Assembly: GCA_002010065.2 (NCBI GenBank)
Contig: MTMD02000007.1
Coordinates: forward strand, 1-64,000
Reading direction: 5' to 3'
DNA from: Candidatus Pyrohabitans jungbluthii
GTDB lineage: Archaea > Hydrothermarchaeota > Hydrothermarchaeia > Hydrothermarchaeales > BMS3B
DNA: 64,000 bases
Part shown: one piece after another, positions 17,601-26,878 of the stretch
Numbering within the stretch: the stretch's first letter is position 1
How the letters are laid out: each line of letters begins with the position of its first letter
Made by a program: the position numbers and the translations under genes
Notes under the pieces: generated by a model
Told to the model about the DNA's origin: nothing
The model's input: the letters and a program-made list of their open reading frames with translations, nothing else
Database searches by the model: none

Positions 17601-20439
17601 GAACCTGACGGTGAATGTCACCGCATTTGAATTTGATGGCTCACCTCACGAGCTTAATCAGAATGAGACGCGCTTAGCCGGCTTCTTCGACATAAAGCGC
17701 GGACGCCCGCTGAAACGCAACTATACCACAGTCTGCTCAGCAAATTCGTGCAACATCAGCATAGACCTCTCTGGCTTGGAGAGCGGCGAGTACGAGGCGA
17801 GGTTGAAGATCGTCGATACGAAAGGTGCTGAGAAGGAAACGGGCGTGTGGTTCATGGTGCGCAACCTGATAATAGCAGTGCCCAGCATCGAAGAAGCATG
17901 GCTGTGGCAGAGCGATACCGCGAAGAAGGAGATAAGGCTGGACGAGTTCATAGACACAAATATATTTGGTGAACTTGTGCCACCACCGGGCAACCACTCC
18001 AGCAACTACTCGGGCTGCGTTGACAACATGATAGAAGACCCAGGATTCTTCTGGGAGCTGAACATTTCCCAGCGCCAGATGTGCTTCTTCCACAACACCA
18101 CCCACCTTTGGGTTAGCTTAAATGCGAACTTCTCCAACGCGAGCGGCTCCGCGCCGGTGGGTGGGATAATAACCGACCCGTATGGTGGCAAGTGGAAGGT
18201 GGATAACCTGAACAAGGAGAAGGTCACTCTGCGCGGCATCAATGTGCTCGCAAAGACGGGTGCATGGCTCAACGCCTCACTCTCCAAGAGCGGAATAATA
18301 AAGCTGGGCAGGATGGAGGAGCAGTGGCTGGGAGGCTGGGATCCCAGCACGGGAATGCCGCGTGGGCTCGACCTGAATGGCGATGGCTACACTAATGGCA
18401 CTGCCTACATAGCGATTGCAGACTCGGTCACAGCCGGAATCTACGACACCCTGTTCTTCTCCTTCGATGGCAACTTCACCAGCTACGGCTCCGTGAATGA
18501 CGCTCCTGCTCAGCGAACCTTCGCCAACGGCAAATTTACACTCCTCAGCATAGACCCGCGCGCCGACAGGGTGAGGATATACACCAGAAGCAAGGGCGAC
18601 TGGGCAGAGCTGGGTGACGTCCGTCTTGGCGATGTGGTAAACGTACCGGTGATGGTGACACAACCTGATGGCACTCCTGTGGAGGTGAACGTCACCATAA
18701 GGCATGTGAGGAAGGAGAGCCTCACGGGTCCGCCACAGTTCATAACCCTCTCTTCTCCTGAGACTACCAGCATAAATGGCACCGGCGAGGTGCAGTTCAA
18801 CCTAAGCAAGCACAACCTGGGTTCTGGCATATATGCCTTTGAGATAGAGGTGCAGGTTGGCGATACTGTGGAGATACTCGAGGAGTGGATGTGGCCTCGG
18901 GTAACTGTGCGCGCCTTCCTGGTGAGTAGTGACCAGGGCGCTGCCGCATACGTGGGCGAGTTCAAGCCTCTGCCAACCTACGCCTTCGACTGGAGAACCT
19001 ACGGAGGAGACATACCTCAGCTGTTTGAGGTGACAGGTGGGGTCAACTTCTCCATGGTGATGGACCATTTCTATGGCTTAGGATCTCCTTTGAGCGGTTG
19101 CACAGAGCCAAGTGATGCAGGAAGCGGTACCAACTACACCATAGAAAGCCAGTTCCTGAGAGACACCAACTCCGGCTACTACTACTATCTGACCACCGCC
19201 AACGCCAGCACGCTCTGGATAAAGAAGGGCAACTGCAACTTTACCAGCGGCGCTACCGTGAAGAGCGTGAATGAGTCCATAAACATAACCCTGAACGGCA
19301 GAACCTACATGATGAGTGTGCTCGCCGCTGACGCCAACGCGGGCGGTCAGGCGCTCGTGGTAATAGGCGTGAGGGAGGACAACCTCAATCCGAATATCCT
19401 CAACAATCCGCTGACGCAGGATGGCGGCAAGCGCTGGAACATTGTGTCCTTCAATATAGGCGGCACGACGTACAACGCAATCCTCGCGAATGCGAGCGTG
19501 GACTATCCAATGTGCGACATCTGGTGGATACCCGACTGCGCAAAGGCGGCATACTTCACCACCGATGGCAACTACTCCGCATCGCAAGAAACGCTGATAG
19601 GCGAGGAGATAATGCCGGGCAGCGAACTCTACCTCGCCAGGATAGGAGCTTCGCCATGGGACGGCATAGTTATTGCAAACTCGTCGCAGGTTGGAGTCAT
19701 GCCTGGACTCGACATAATCGTGGAAGACAACTACAATGCGACGTTCGCAGCGTTAAACGAGAGCCAGCTCAGTGTTGACCTGAACCTAGACAACGACACC
19801 AGCGATGTGTTCTACGCCGTAACCTTCGACGACTATCCGGATGGAACCGCCAAGGCGACCAGCATACTTGTAGACGATGACCTCAACATCACCCAGGACT
19901 GGTGGGGAGAGGGCTGGAATGGGTCCCTGATAATCAACCCCAAGGACTTCTACGGCAATGAGAGCGGAACCGCGGAGGTCAGGGGCAACATGCCCACCGC
20001 AATGTGGGGAGGTTCCCTAGGATTTGCACCCTGGAACGACTTCATGCCGTATGAGGAACAGCCGTGGTGGGACATAAAGATGTACAACGGCACCCACATG
20101 CTGCTGATGAAGAACAAGTGGTCCATCAAGCCAGAGGAAAACATGACCTTTGTAATCCGTGCATACGACTTCGATCAGAAGCCTATTGTGAGTGCAAACC
20201 TCACCGTTGATAAGGTTGTGATGTTCACACCTCTGGGTCCGAAAGTGCTGGAAGAGGGCACCCACTACGTCCTCAACAAAGTGCAGGATACCACAGATGC
20301 GAATGGCTATGGAATAATCACAATCGCTCCCAAAGACGGCACCTGGGAATACGGTGACTACATGGTGACCATCACCGTTACCAAGAGCGGAGGCAGCGAG
20401 AGGGTTGATATGTGGTTCCAGGTAGGAGGTGGGTGGTAA
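14608..20439 (+). CDS. Giant S-layer-like surface glycoprotein
   Basis: A 1943-residue exported protein, the largest in the window. Residues 1-26 form a signal peptide ending in AVSA. The rest is Thr/Ser/Asn-rich beta-sandwich-type sequence with very many N-x-S/T glycosylation sequons, and repeated phrases such as GxYxAxV followed by WFxV (MWFDVASFQV, GWFEVRNFFVEV, VWFMVRNLII, DMWFQVGGGW). These suggest about a dozen tandem Ig-like or similar domains. No transmembrane helix or sorting signal is found at the C-terminus, so it needs an anchor. The following gene, 2 bp away with a strong ribosome site, encodes an anchored surface protein that may serve. The likely role is the main S-layer lattice protein. 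Confidence 0.8.
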   Translation: MSSRKGVLSLITFGLVMTMLWGAVSAYHLTASTSKILYEKADSLVISGTVETSSSVTVYVEVYNSSDNLVESGNTTSVAAGNISTFSVSIPLANFSPGSYYALVYHTPGDSVRLEFDVVEKIVLFKIRLINSSDSVVMVNTSTVVTDAGYLGGNFSDFLAAGYEVHYGNRNVLEGGKLAHFVLVNESAPDVFDTVYVDDDPRFELYNSLEDNSSSPMVETPLKKGDSVGDYIVADIEFTSGNKVLLAKPRSSPIYTGGEKVYFMVVARDKVGNILSGESIKVDLRYSNGTIISSTSGVIQNGYFVGNFTAPDLAGTYLITVNNTLGMEVFSVEAFKLFGKITDINDNPTAVFAPNPVVKLTAIAKDLNGNLLTLNSAQARVVYPNGTQTTVQLSQTEQGLYSGELDLKGAPTGDYGVTFRGSYGSTTQEVSLGFTIAESRAELYAVNVEFLDQVDEGGIFVSAFHPQKDVTLLAILSDVTKGGLMASGPEGAGIIDIDDPSTSEDECNTSVELIELKDDREVSYLGNVTVQIMNLSNFMNYLAQSGVQPGDEGPPKEMLSQCMVVISNLSKQGAYRAKVRITHNSESSVAGTTFGVQELYAYGSTVDFKGEEFGFNTPNSTIRVKLHVQDLLTREFLPPESIISANIVSLRREFPSFQDVPVSDIATTVEVNGGVLSFKAPNMEGFFSMKFRFKANVSNKIKEGVGSAFFMLKKYIIWAEPQCTGGGFGPCVFSGKGNVSLKVYIADSSKGSLLDRGATSSALCSTCDGLAVKISMLRNDQLGKEIPSSEFTIYGGSVTNGTATLNISSTTGGLTSGWYGADIEVYNPADPNESYFGFGWFEVRNFFVEVMPVSVDKATGNLTASWGWEGNTYAVNQSIAFAVIPRDPFNWGILPIQNVTIASVQRVDMWPPVEANYKLVDISNKLVYIDMGGFKQGVNVTVVNITGIEKEGSYRVNVKVTTANGSDIGTMWFDVASFQVNVYYRGMYEWPPTFGSNENLTVNVTAFEFDGSPHELNQNETRLAGFFDIKRGRPLKRNYTTVCSANSCNISIDLSGLESGEYEARLKIVDTKGAEKETGVWFMVRNLIIAVPSIEEAWLWQSDTAKKEIRLDEFIDTNIFGELVPPPGNHSSNYSGCVDNMIEDPGFFWELNISQRQMCFFHNTTHLWVSLNANFSNASGSAPVGGIITDPYGGKWKVDNLNKEKVTLRGINVLAKTGAWLNASLSKSGIIKLGRMEEQWLGGWDPSTGMPRGLDLNGDGYTNGTAYIAIADSVTAGIYDTLFFSFDGNFTSYGSVNDAPAQRTFANGKFTLLSIDPRADRVRIYTRSKGDWAELGDVRLGDVVNVPVMVTQPDGTPVEVNVTIRHVRKESLTGPPQFITLSSPETTSINGTGEVQFNLSKHNLGSGIYAFEIEVQVGDTVEILEEWMWPRVTVRAFLVSSDQGAAAYVGEFKPLPTYAFDWRTYGGDIPQLFEVTGGVNFSMVMDHFYGLGSPLSGCTEPSDAGSGTNYTIESQFLRDTNSGYYYYLTTANASTLWIKKGNCNFTSGATVKSVNESINITLNGRTYMMSVLAADANAGGQALVVIGVREDNLNPNILNNPLTQDGGKRWNIVSFNIGGTTYNAILANASVDYPMCDIWWIPDCAKAAYFTTDGNYSASQETLIGEEIMPGSELYLARIGASPWDGIVIANSSQVGVMPGLDIIVEDNYNATFAALNESQLSVDLNLDNDTSDVFYAVTFDDYPDGTAKATSILVDDDLNITQDWWGEGWNGSLIINPKDFYGNESGTAEVRGNMPTAMWGGSLGFAPWNDFMPYEEQPWWDIKMYNGTHMLLMKNKWSIKPEENMTFVIRAYDFDQKPIVSANLTVDKVVMFTPLGPKVLEEGTHYVLNKVQDTTDANGYGIITIAPKDGTWEYGDYMVTITVTKSGGSERVDMWFQVGGGW

Positions 20440-20441
20440 AG

Positions 20442-21893
20442 ATGAGGCTTATAACATTTGCAGCGCTCCTGCTGGCGATTCTCACCATTCCCGGTGTATA
20501 CGCGGCTACTGTTACGGTGTCCCAGTCAGGTGCAGACCCGGGAACAGTGATGAAGGGGAGGTACTTCACAATTACCGTTTCCGGTTTGAGCGGTAGCGGC
20601 ACAGTCTCCTTGATAAACCTGCCCTCCGGTATAAGCGTGGAGGAGGGCACCACAAAGTCCTTCAGCTCAGGCACGAGTAGTGTTTCGTGGACCACCGCAA
20701 TAGCAAGCCAGACACTCACCGGGCAGAAGATACAGGTTAGCATAAGCACCACGGGTTCGCCCACAACCGCTGAGTCGGATGCCTTCGACATAGTGCTTCC
20801 CCCTTCGCTGGAGGCGAGCGTTACTCCCACTTCTTTCTCAGATCCAAGCGGTGATAAGAGCCTGCAGCTAACCATAAAGAACTGGGGCGAAACCACAGCT
20901 CGAGACGTGGTGGTGGCAATCTCACTGCCCTCGGGGGTGACCATTAAATCTGGAAGCGCAAGTCAGGTAATCTCAACGATACTCGGCGGCACAGGTGGAA
21001 GCGGTGAGAGCAAGGGCGTATCCTGGACTCTCAGCTTCAGCAGCAGCGTTACCAACAGCAGCATAAACATCTCCATAACGCCGTCAAATGCCGATGCCAA
21101 GAGTGTCAGCATACCTATAACTGTTACCACAACTACGACAATTACAACCCCAACAACTACTACAGGAGGAGGCGGTCCATCTGAGAAACCGAACATTAAG
21201 GAAATACCAAAGCTACTCACCGGCAAGTCCTACCTTGTGGTATTCGATGAGAAGTACGTGCCAGACATTGCAAGCATAGAGATATTCGCATCCCGAGACC
21301 AGTTTTACACCACTATTTCGGTTGACACGTATCAAGAGAAACCAAACTGGGTGGTATTCGACGACGCCCCGGGCAAAATCTACCGCTACTTCAGGATAAA
21401 GTACAGCAAGCCCAACACCTACATCGAAAAGGCTAAGATAGCCTTCAAATTAAACATCACCTGGCTCAAGGTTAACGACATAGACCCCTCGACGGTGGTC
21501 ATGTACCGCCTCAGCGACACCAAAGAGTGGGAGAAGCTTCCAACCACGCCGGAGAAGGCTGAAGGCGGTTATATATACTACACCGCAGAGACTCCAGGCT
21601 TCAGCTGGTTTGCGGTGTCAGCGCAGGAGAAGAGTGGCTTCAGGGACATATTCGCAGAGGCGGACGGTGTCAAACCCGAGCCAACGCCAGCGCCCACACC
21701 TGAGCCCGAGGAGAAGCCCGTTGTGACGCTTCCGCCGGTAGAGACCAAGCCGCCTGTGACAACGCCGAAGCCCAAGCCCACGCCAAAGGTGGAAGAGAAG
21801 AAGCCAGAGAAAAAGGGTATCTGCGGTCCCACTCTGGTTGCGGTTATAGCGGCACTTCCTGTGTTTCTGGGGAGGGGAAGGTTAAGAAATTAG
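20442..21893 (+). CDS. Surface protein with PGF-pre-PGF-like domain and CGP-type C-terminal anchor
   Basis: A 483-residue exported protein. Signal peptide 1-20 ends in VYAA. Beta-rich domains occupy about 21-215, a Thr-rich linker 217-240, then a domain like those called PGF-pre-PGF (YLVVFDEKYVPDI, then PSTVVMYRLSDTKEWEKLP, and PGFSWFAVSA near 385). A Pro/Glu/Lys-rich spacer (about 405-455) follows, and a terminal GICGPTLVAVIAALP plus basic tail matches the Cys-Gly-Pro sorting signals described in Thermococcales. This suggests lipid-type anchoring or processing at the cysteine. The ATG at 20442 follows GGAGGTGGGTGG. Transcribed with the giant surface protein, it probably tethers the S-layer to the membrane. 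Confidence 0.82.
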   Translation: MRLITFAALLLAILTIPGVYAATVTVSQSGADPGTVMKGRYFTITVSGLSGSGTVSLINLPSGISVEEGTTKSFSSGTSSVSWTTAIASQTLTGQKIQVSISTTGSPTTAESDAFDIVLPPSLEASVTPTSFSDPSGDKSLQLTIKNWGETTARDVVVAISLPSGVTIKSGSASQVISTILGGTGGSGESKGVSWTLSFSSSVTNSSINISITPSNADAKSVSIPITVTTTTTITTPTTTTGGGGPSEKPNIKEIPKLLTGKSYLVVFDEKYVPDIASIEIFASRDQFYTTISVDTYQEKPNWVVFDDAPGKIYRYFRIKYSKPNTYIEKAKIAFKLNITWLKVNDIDPSTVVMYRLSDTKEWEKLPTTPEKAEGGYIYYTAETPGFSWFAVSAQEKSGFRDIFAEADGVKPEPTPAPTPEPEEKPVVTLPPVETKPPVTTPKPKPTPKVEEKKPEKKGICGPTLVAVIAALPVFLGRGRLRN

Positions 21894-21924
21894 GCCGCCC
21901 GCCCCCTTCCCATTTTTCAGGTAT

Positions 21925-23070
21925 CTAAGTTTTCTCCTCACCCAGCCAAACCACCTTCGCCTTACTCGCCATCTCCTCTGCAAGCGCGTCAACATTAAGC
22001 CCTGCCTCAGCTTTTTCTGCCCTCTCTACCGTCGCCTTTGTCACAGGCTTTAGAGGAGGACCCAGGCAGCAGTTGGCAGGGCGAATTGAAATTTCGTAGG
22101 TGCCTATTTTCTTAGCCAGAGAGATTATCTCATCCTTATCCATTCCTATCAGGGGGCGCAGCACTGGCATGGTAGCAGCCCTGGAAATCGACGCGAGGTT
22201 GGCAAGCGTCTGCGATGCCACCTGTCCAAGGCTCTCACCGGTTACCAGAGCCAGAGCCTTCTCCTGCCTTGCTACCTTCTCCGCCACACGGTACATCATG
22301 CGCTTGCACAGCACACAACCCATGCGGTAGTCTTCCACCTTCAAAAGCTGGATGAGCACGTCGCCGTAGGGTACGAGGTATGTCTTTATCGGCTCCCCCA
22401 CCCAGGTGGAAAGAGCCTTAATTGAGTCAACCGCTCGCCTTGGGGTGCGCTCATCCACGAGAGGCGTGGGGTCCATGAACAGAGCTACCACTTCAGCGCC
22501 GCGGCGCATCATCAGCCAGGCAGCGACAGGTGAATCAATACCCCCGCTAACCAGCGCGAGCACTTTACCCTGGGTCGCGTACGGTAAGCCGCCCACTCCA
22601 GCGATTACCTCGTCGAAGAGGTAGGCACGGTCGCCGCGAATTTCGATGAAAATCTCCTTCTCCGGTGCCTTGAGGTCCACCTTAGCGCCAGTCGCCTCAA
22701 CTATCTGCCTGCCGAGCTCCCTTGCCACGTCGATGCTCCTGTATGCGTGCTTCCCTTCCCTGCGCACGCGAAGGGCGAAGGTGTCTTCGCTTGAGATTCG
22801 CCTCAGCGCGTACTCCACCCCTGCCTTCATCAGCTCATCAAAATCTGCGCTCGCTACCTCAGCGAGAGAGGTTGAAGCCACGCCAAAGACGCGACTCGCC
22901 TTTACCGCGTCTTCGCGAGAGTCTGAGTGGATGAAGATTCGTCCCCACTCCCGGGTTATCTTCACCTCGCCGAGCACGCGCTTCAGATGAGCAATAAGGG
23001 CGCGCTCCATCTCCATGCGCACAGGCTTCGATTTTAACCCTATCTCGCTGTACCTGACTATTATCACCAT
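21925..23070 (-). CDS. thiI: tRNA 4-thiouridine synthase ThiI (archaeal form)
   Basis: A 381-residue enzyme that thiolates U8 of tRNA. The N-terminal ferredoxin-like and THUMP domains occupy about 1-165, and the PP-loop ATPase signature SGGIDS is at 175-180. Two cysteine pairs follow: GCVLCKRMM near 257 and ANCCLGP near 335. The rhodanese domain of the bacterial enzyme is absent, as in archaeal ThiI, where sulfur is taken up directly and the cysteines may bind an Fe-S cluster or form persulfide. It is convergent with the surface-protein operon and lies 46 bp downstream of the Lrp-TRASH regulator on the same strand. Confidence 0.93.
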   Translation of the reverse strand: MVIIVRYSEIGLKSKPVRMEMERALIAHLKRVLGEVKITREWGRIFIHSDSREDAVKASRVFGVASTSLAEVASADFDELMKAGVEYALRRISSEDTFALRVRREGKHAYRSIDVARELGRQIVEATGAKVDLKAPEKEIFIEIRGDRAYLFDEVIAGVGGLPYATQGKVLALVSGGIDSPVAAWLMMRRGAEVVALFMDPTPLVDERTPRRAVDSIKALSTWVGEPIKTYLVPYGDVLIQLLKVEDYRMGCVLCKRMMYRVAEKVARQEKALALVTGESLGQVASQTLANLASISRAATMPVLRPLIGMDKDEIISLAKKIGTYEISIRPANCCLGPPLKPVTKATVERAEKAEAGLNVDALAEEMASKAKVVWLGEEKT

Positions 23071-23115
23071 AACCCCAGCCGAAAGCTCAACGTTTATAAA
23101 ATATGCTCCTCGCAG

Positions 23116-23703
23116 CTATCGCTCTTCCTTTGTTGCAAGTGCAACCTGCCGCTTGTAGCTTTTTAAGCATATTGGACAGCAGAAGTAGCGCTCCACATTT
23201 CTAAACTTGTACACATGGGGCTTGGAGATTGCGCTTCCGCAGTACTCGCATGTAAGCTCAGCTTTAATCATCTCCACAGGGGGCTCGCTCTCTTTCAGAA
23301 CCCCAGTCACCACTTCCGCCTCTAGTGACTCTGCCACGCCGCGAAGTGTGTTGACAAGCCTGCCCACGTCGTCGATGTCCTTAACCAGAGCCTTGCAGAA
23401 TAAGTTCTTCTCTCCGGTTAGGGAGTAAACCTCCACCACCTCAGGCAGATCCCTGAGAAGCTCAACCGCCTCCTCGCCTGCCTTCATCCTCAACAAAACA
23501 ACCACAGGCTTCTCCAGCGCATCCCTGCTTATCTCCACAGTAAATCTGCTTATCACCCCGCTCTCCTTCAGCTTGTCTATCCTCGCCTTTACCGTGGGTC
23601 TACTGAGCCTTAGAAGCTTTGCAATCTCAGCCACAGGCATGCGCGCATCTTCCTGAAGCAGGCGGAGTATCTTCACATCGATAGCATCGAGTTTCAAAAC
23701 CAT
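23116..23703 (-). CDS. Lrp/AsnC-type regulator with metal-binding TRASH domain
   Basis: A 195-residue regulator. The N-terminal Lrp-type HTH (LDAIDVKILRLLQEDARMPV, then LSRPTVKARIDKL) is followed by a RAM-like ligand domain. The C-terminal TRASH zinc/copper-binding motif is CEYCGSAISKPHVYKF, then RYFCCPICLKSYKRQ (about 151-185). This architecture matches archaeal copper-responsive regulators (CopR/CopT group). Divergent YHS, thioredoxin and copA genes support copper control. The ATG at 23703 is preferred over a GTG one codon earlier. A sequence shared with the copA upstream region lies in the divergent promoter. Confidence 0.88.
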   Translation of the reverse strand: MVLKLDAIDVKILRLLQEDARMPVAEIAKLLRLSRPTVKARIDKLKESGVISRFTVEISRDALEKPVVVLLRMKAGEEAVELLRDLPEVVEVYSLTGEKNLFCKALVKDIDDVGRLVNTLRGVAESLEAEVVTGVLKESEPPVEMIKAELTCEYCGSAISKPHVYKFRNVERYFCCPICLKSYKRQVALATKEER

Positions 23704-23756
23704 CACCCTTTACATTATCAAATTTAAAAATCACAAGATAAATTAATTTTACAAAA

Positions 23757-23770
23757 TGAAAACAAAAAAG
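23757..23770. promoter_or_regulatory. Candidate metal-regulator site
   Basis: TGAAAACAAAAAAG in the divergent region between the Lrp-TRASH regulator and the YHS gene. The first 12 bases recur in the palindrome at 27062-27079 upstream of copA (other strand). A shared operator of the Lrp-TRASH protein is possible; low-complexity A-runs weaken the case. Confidence 0.35.
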
Positions 23771-23809
23771 TATATCTGTTTTGCCATAGATTGTTATGCG
23801 GTGGTAAAC

Positions 23810-23974
23810 ATGGCAATAGACCCTGTGTGTAAAATGGAAGTGGACGAGGCGAGCGCGAAGTGGAAGACCGAGTACAAGGGAAAGACATACTACTTCTGCG
23901 CTCCCGGATGCAAGACCGCATTCGAATCTGACCCAGAGAAGTACCTGAGTGGTGGCGGCGAGCCCCACCACTAG
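23810..23974 (+). CDS. Small YHS-domain metal-binding protein
   Basis: A 54-residue protein consisting almost only of a YHS domain: AIDPVCKMEVDEASAKWK, then YYFCAPGCKTAFESDPEKYL, with Cys7, Cys31 and Cys35. YHS proteins bind copper or other soft metals and accompany P-type ATPases. The tail GGGEPHH may add metal ligands. ATG at 23810 is chosen because an upstream in-frame ATG would add an unrelated 18-residue N-terminus. A TATA-like AGTATATC at 23769-23776 precedes it. It acts in the cytosol, probably as a copper chaperone or sensor for CopA encoded nearby. Confidence 0.85.
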   Translation: MAIDPVCKMEVDEASAKWKTEYKGKTYYFCAPGCKTAFESDPEKYLSGGGEPHH

Positions 23975-23985
23975 TCTTTTATTTT

Positions 23986-24309
23986 TTACACAAGCTTCTC
24001 TATCGCCTCTATGAACTCCTCCCGTGAGGGAAGCGCGTCTAGCCTCTCAACTTCTTTACCAGCCTTGAAAAATACAAAAGTGGGGACGCTGGTAATTTTG
24101 GATCTCTCCACGAGCGCTGGATTCTCCTCCACATTTACGCGGAAGAAGTTGATTTTCCCGGCGTACTCCCTTGCAATCTCCTCAGCGAGGGGCTCAATCT
24201 TCTTGCACGGCGGGCAGGTAGGCAGAGAGAACCATACCATCGCAGGCTTAGCTGAGCGGAGCACCGCTTCGTCGAACTCTTCCTTGCGTATGAATCTGAA
24301 CATGCTCAT
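23986..24309 (-). CDS. Thioredoxin-fold protein, CPPC active site
   Basis: A 107-residue thioredoxin. The active site WFSLPTCPPCKKIEPL is near residues 26-41, the cis-proline loop is SVPTFVFFKAGKE near 80-92, and the length is typical. CPPC rather than CGPC alters redox potential. It should reduce cytosolic disulfides or metal-oxidised thiols. A TATA box (TTATAAA on the minus strand, 24335-24342) about 27 nt upstream predicts a leaderless mRNA. It sits between copA and the YHS gene, which fits thiol protection during copper stress. Confidence 0.9.
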   Translation of the reverse strand: MSMFRFIRKEEFDEAVLRSAKPAMVWFSLPTCPPCKKIEPLAEEIAREYAGKINFFRVNVEENPALVERSKITSVPTFVFFKAGKEVERLDALPSREEFIEAIEKLV

Positions 24310-24347
24310 GCTCTCAGCCTCTTGGTACGGATGGGTTTATAACCGCC

Positions 24348-24403
24348 ACTCAGCTTACGCTGAGTAGCTGGGCGGGGTTACCCGTCTCACGCGTTAGCGT
24401 GAT
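24348..24403. repeat. Two hairpins between copA and the thioredoxin gene
   Basis: ACTCAGC-TTAC-GCTGAGT (24348-24365) and TCACGC-GTTA-GCGTGA (24387-24402) are perfect inverted repeats with 4-nt loops. Read on the minus strand, the second is framed by TTCGTCACC before it and GGGTAACCCC after it. Similar framing occurs at 34577-34606 and 50617-50651, suggesting a dispersed intergenic element; termination of copA is another possible role. Confidence 0.4.
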
Positions 24404-24424
24404 AAGGTGACGAAGAAGGCGCCC

Positions 24425-26878
24425 TTATTTTGCAACCCTCTTAATCTCTGGCACGTAGTTCTTCATCAGCAGGGAGTTGCTAACCACCGAAACGGAGCTC
24501 AGCGCCATCGCCGCAGCCGCCCACTCCGGACGGAAGACTATGCCGAAAAGAATGTAGCCCAGACCAGCGGCGAAGGGGATGAGTATGCTGTTGTAAAACA
24601 GCGCCCAGAATATATTCTGCTTTATCTTGTTCAGTGTCTTCTCGCTAAGCTGAATCGCGGCAACGACGTCGCGCAGGTCGTCTTTAATGAGCACTATCTC
24701 ACCGCTCTCTATGGCAACGTCAGTACCCGAGCCTATGGCTATGCCCACATCAGCCTGCGCAAGCGCGGGAGCGTCATTTATCCCGTCGCCCACGAAGGCT
24801 ACTACTTCTCCAGCCTGCTGGAGGCGTTTAACCTCATTGGCCTTGTCCTGGGGCAAAACCTCAGCCATAACCACATCGATACCCAGCTTCTTTGCTATAG
24901 CCTCTGCCGTACGCCGATTATCGCCAGTGATCATCGCCACCTTCTTGCCCATGCGATGGAGGTATTCAATCGTTTCGAGGGCGTGCTCCTTTATCTTATC
25001 TGCCACTGCGATTATGCCTGCTAACGTGCCGTCAATCGCAGCCAGCATCGCTGTCTTTGCCTCGCCCTCAAGCTTTTGGAGCTGCTCTTCTACCTCGGCG
25101 CTAATATCTACCCCGTGCTCCTTCATCAGCGTGCGATTGCCTATAAGCACCTCTCTGCCAGCGACCTTCGCCACGACTCCCTTTCCTGTTATAACCTCAA
25201 ACTTCTCAGCCTCGAGAAGCTCCACATTCGCTTCTTTGGCATAGTTTACAATAGCCTGAGCAAGGGGATGCTCCGAGTTCTTCTCTGCACTTGCGACTAT
25301 GCTCAAAAACTCCTTCTCGGGCATGCCGAAGGTTAGCACGTCGGTAACCTCTGGCTTGCCCTTCGTGAGTGTGCCCGTCTTGTCGAAGATTACAGTGGTA
25401 ACCTTTCTTGCCAGCTCCAGCGCTTCGCCATTGCGTATGAGTATGCCCTGCTCCGCTCCGCGTCCCATGCCGACGGTTAAAGCGGTCGGCGTCGCTAAGC
25501 CAAAGGCGCAGGGGCACGCGATTACCAGCACTGAAATGAGAGATATAAAGGCGAATAGCTCAGGTGGCATTATGCTTACGTTTCCAAAGAACCGCCAGTA
25601 TATGTAGGAGGCTATGGCTATTGTAAGCACCACCGGTATGAAATAAGCGACGATTTTGTCGGCAAGGTGCTGTATTGGGGGCTTGCTCGCCTGCGCCTCT
25701 TCCACCATCTTTATAATCTGCGCCAGAAGCGTGTCCTTGCCCACCTTTGTTGCCCTAAATTTGAGCACACCGTTCTGGTTGAGCGTTGCACCCACCACCT
25801 CGTCTCCGGGTTTTTTCAGGTTGGGGATGGGCTCGCCGGTTATCATGGACTCGTCCACGTAGCTCTCTCCCTCTATCACCACGCCGTCGACGGGTATCTT
25901 CTCCCCTGGTTTCACCACCACGAGGTCGCCAACCTCTACCTCTTCAACCGGCACCTGCATCTCCTTTCCGTCTCTAATCACCGTTGCCGTCTTCGCTTGC
26001 AGGCCTATAAGCTTCTTTATCGCCTCGCTTGTCCTACCCTTCGCTATTGTCTCAAGAAGCCTGCCCAGCATAAGGAAGCTTGCGAGGAGTACCGCCGCCT
26101 CGTAGAAAACATAACCGCTGGGGAGAAAGCCAAAGGTGGCAAATAAGCTGGATATGTAGGCAGCACCTATACCCATGGCATACATCACATCCATATTTAG
26201 TGTGCCATGGGTTAGTGAGCGATAAGCAGCTACGAATATAGGCTTTGCCACATAGTACATCACCGGCGTGGCAATTATGAACTGAAGCCAGAGAAGGTTG
26301 GGAATTTTATCAAGAGGCAGGCCCAAAAGGTCGCCATAGATAAGCAACAGCAGCACCGCACCCGCGCCGAAGCCTACGAAAACGCGCCTCTTGAGCTCCG
26401 CTATGTACTTTTCTCTGGCCTCGCGCTCAGTGTCACGGGTTTCCTCCTCGGCTAAACCGAGGTATTTGTAGCCCGTCTCCTCTATCGCGTGCCTTATGTC
26501 CTCAAGACTTAGTAAGCCGGCATCGTAGACAACGCGTGCGCTTTCTGTGCCTAGGTTGACGCTCACCTCTTTAACGCCCTCAAGCTTCTTGAGCGCCTTC
26601 TCTATCGTGGCGACGCACATGGCGCAGGTCATGCCGCCTATCCTTATAATCGCCTCCTTTGTCTCCCTCACCACTCCGTAACCAGTGTCCTCTATCGCCT
26701 TGATTATCTGCTCCAGGGACACCTTCTCAGGGTCATACTTAACCGTCGCGGTCTCTGTGCCAAGGTTCACCGCCGCCTCCTCAACGCCCTCGAGCTTCTT
26801 GAGCGCCTTCTCTATCGTGGCAACGCACATGGCGCAGGTCATGCCCGTGACCTTTATACTAGCCTCCTTAGTAGCCAT
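24425..26878 (-). CDS. copA: Copper-exporting P-type ATPase CopA
   Basis: An 817-residue P1B-type ATPase. Two N-terminal heavy-metal domains carry GMTCAMC (Cys15/Cys18 and Cys85/Cys88). Eight membrane segments follow with the CPC metal site in [11 protein letters not shown], the phosphorylation motif [15 protein letters not shown], and the hinge [11 protein letters not shown]. It exports Cu+ from the cytosol. The two heavy-metal domains share a nearly identical stretch of about 63 nt (see findings). The ATG at 26878 has GGAGG about 9 nt upstream, inside the end of a small upstream gene, suggesting translational coupling. Confidence 0.95.
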   Translation of the reverse strand: MATKEASIKVTGMTCAMCVATIEKALKKLEGVEEAAVNLGTETATVKYDPEKVSLEQIIKAIEDTGYGVVRETKEAIIRIGGMTCAMCVATIEKALKKLEGVKEVSVNLGTESARVVYDAGLLSLEDIRHAIEETGYKYLGLAEEETRDTEREAREKYIAELKRRVFVGFGAGAVLLLLIYGDLLGLPLDKIPNLLWLQFIIATPVMYYVAKPIFVAAYRSLTHGTLNMDVMYAMGIGAAYISSLFATFGFLPSGYVFYEAAVLLASFLMLGRLLETIAKGRTSEAIKKLIGLQAKTATVIRDGKEMQVPVEEVEVGDLVVVKPGEKIPVDGVVIEGESYVDESMITGEPIPNLKKPGDEVVGATLNQNGVLKFRATKVGKDTLLAQIIKMVEEAQASKPPIQHLADKIVAYFIPVVLTIAIASYIYWRFFGNVSIMPPELFAFISLISVLVIACPCAFGLATPTALTVGMGRGAEQGILIRNGEALELARKVTTVIFDKTGTLTKGKPEVTDVLTFGMPEKEFLSIVASAEKNSEHPLAQAIVNYAKEANVELLEAEKFEVITGKGVVAKVAGREVLIGNRTLMKEHGVDISAEVEEQLQKLEGEAKTAMLAAIDGTLAGIIAVADKIKEHALETIEYLHRMGKKVAMITGDNRRTAEAIAKKLGIDVVMAEVLPQDKANEVKRLQQAGEVVAFVGDGINDAPALAQADVGIAIGSGTDVAIESGEIVLIKDDLRDVVAAIQLSEKTLNKIKQNIFWALFYNSILIPFAAGLGYILFGIVFRPEWAAAAMALSSVSVVSNSLLMKNYVPEIKRVAK

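Noticed and set aside
21894-21924. A shared terminator between the surface-protein operon and thiI
   Set aside because: Only a short C-rich stretch and a five-T run are present, too weak to call.
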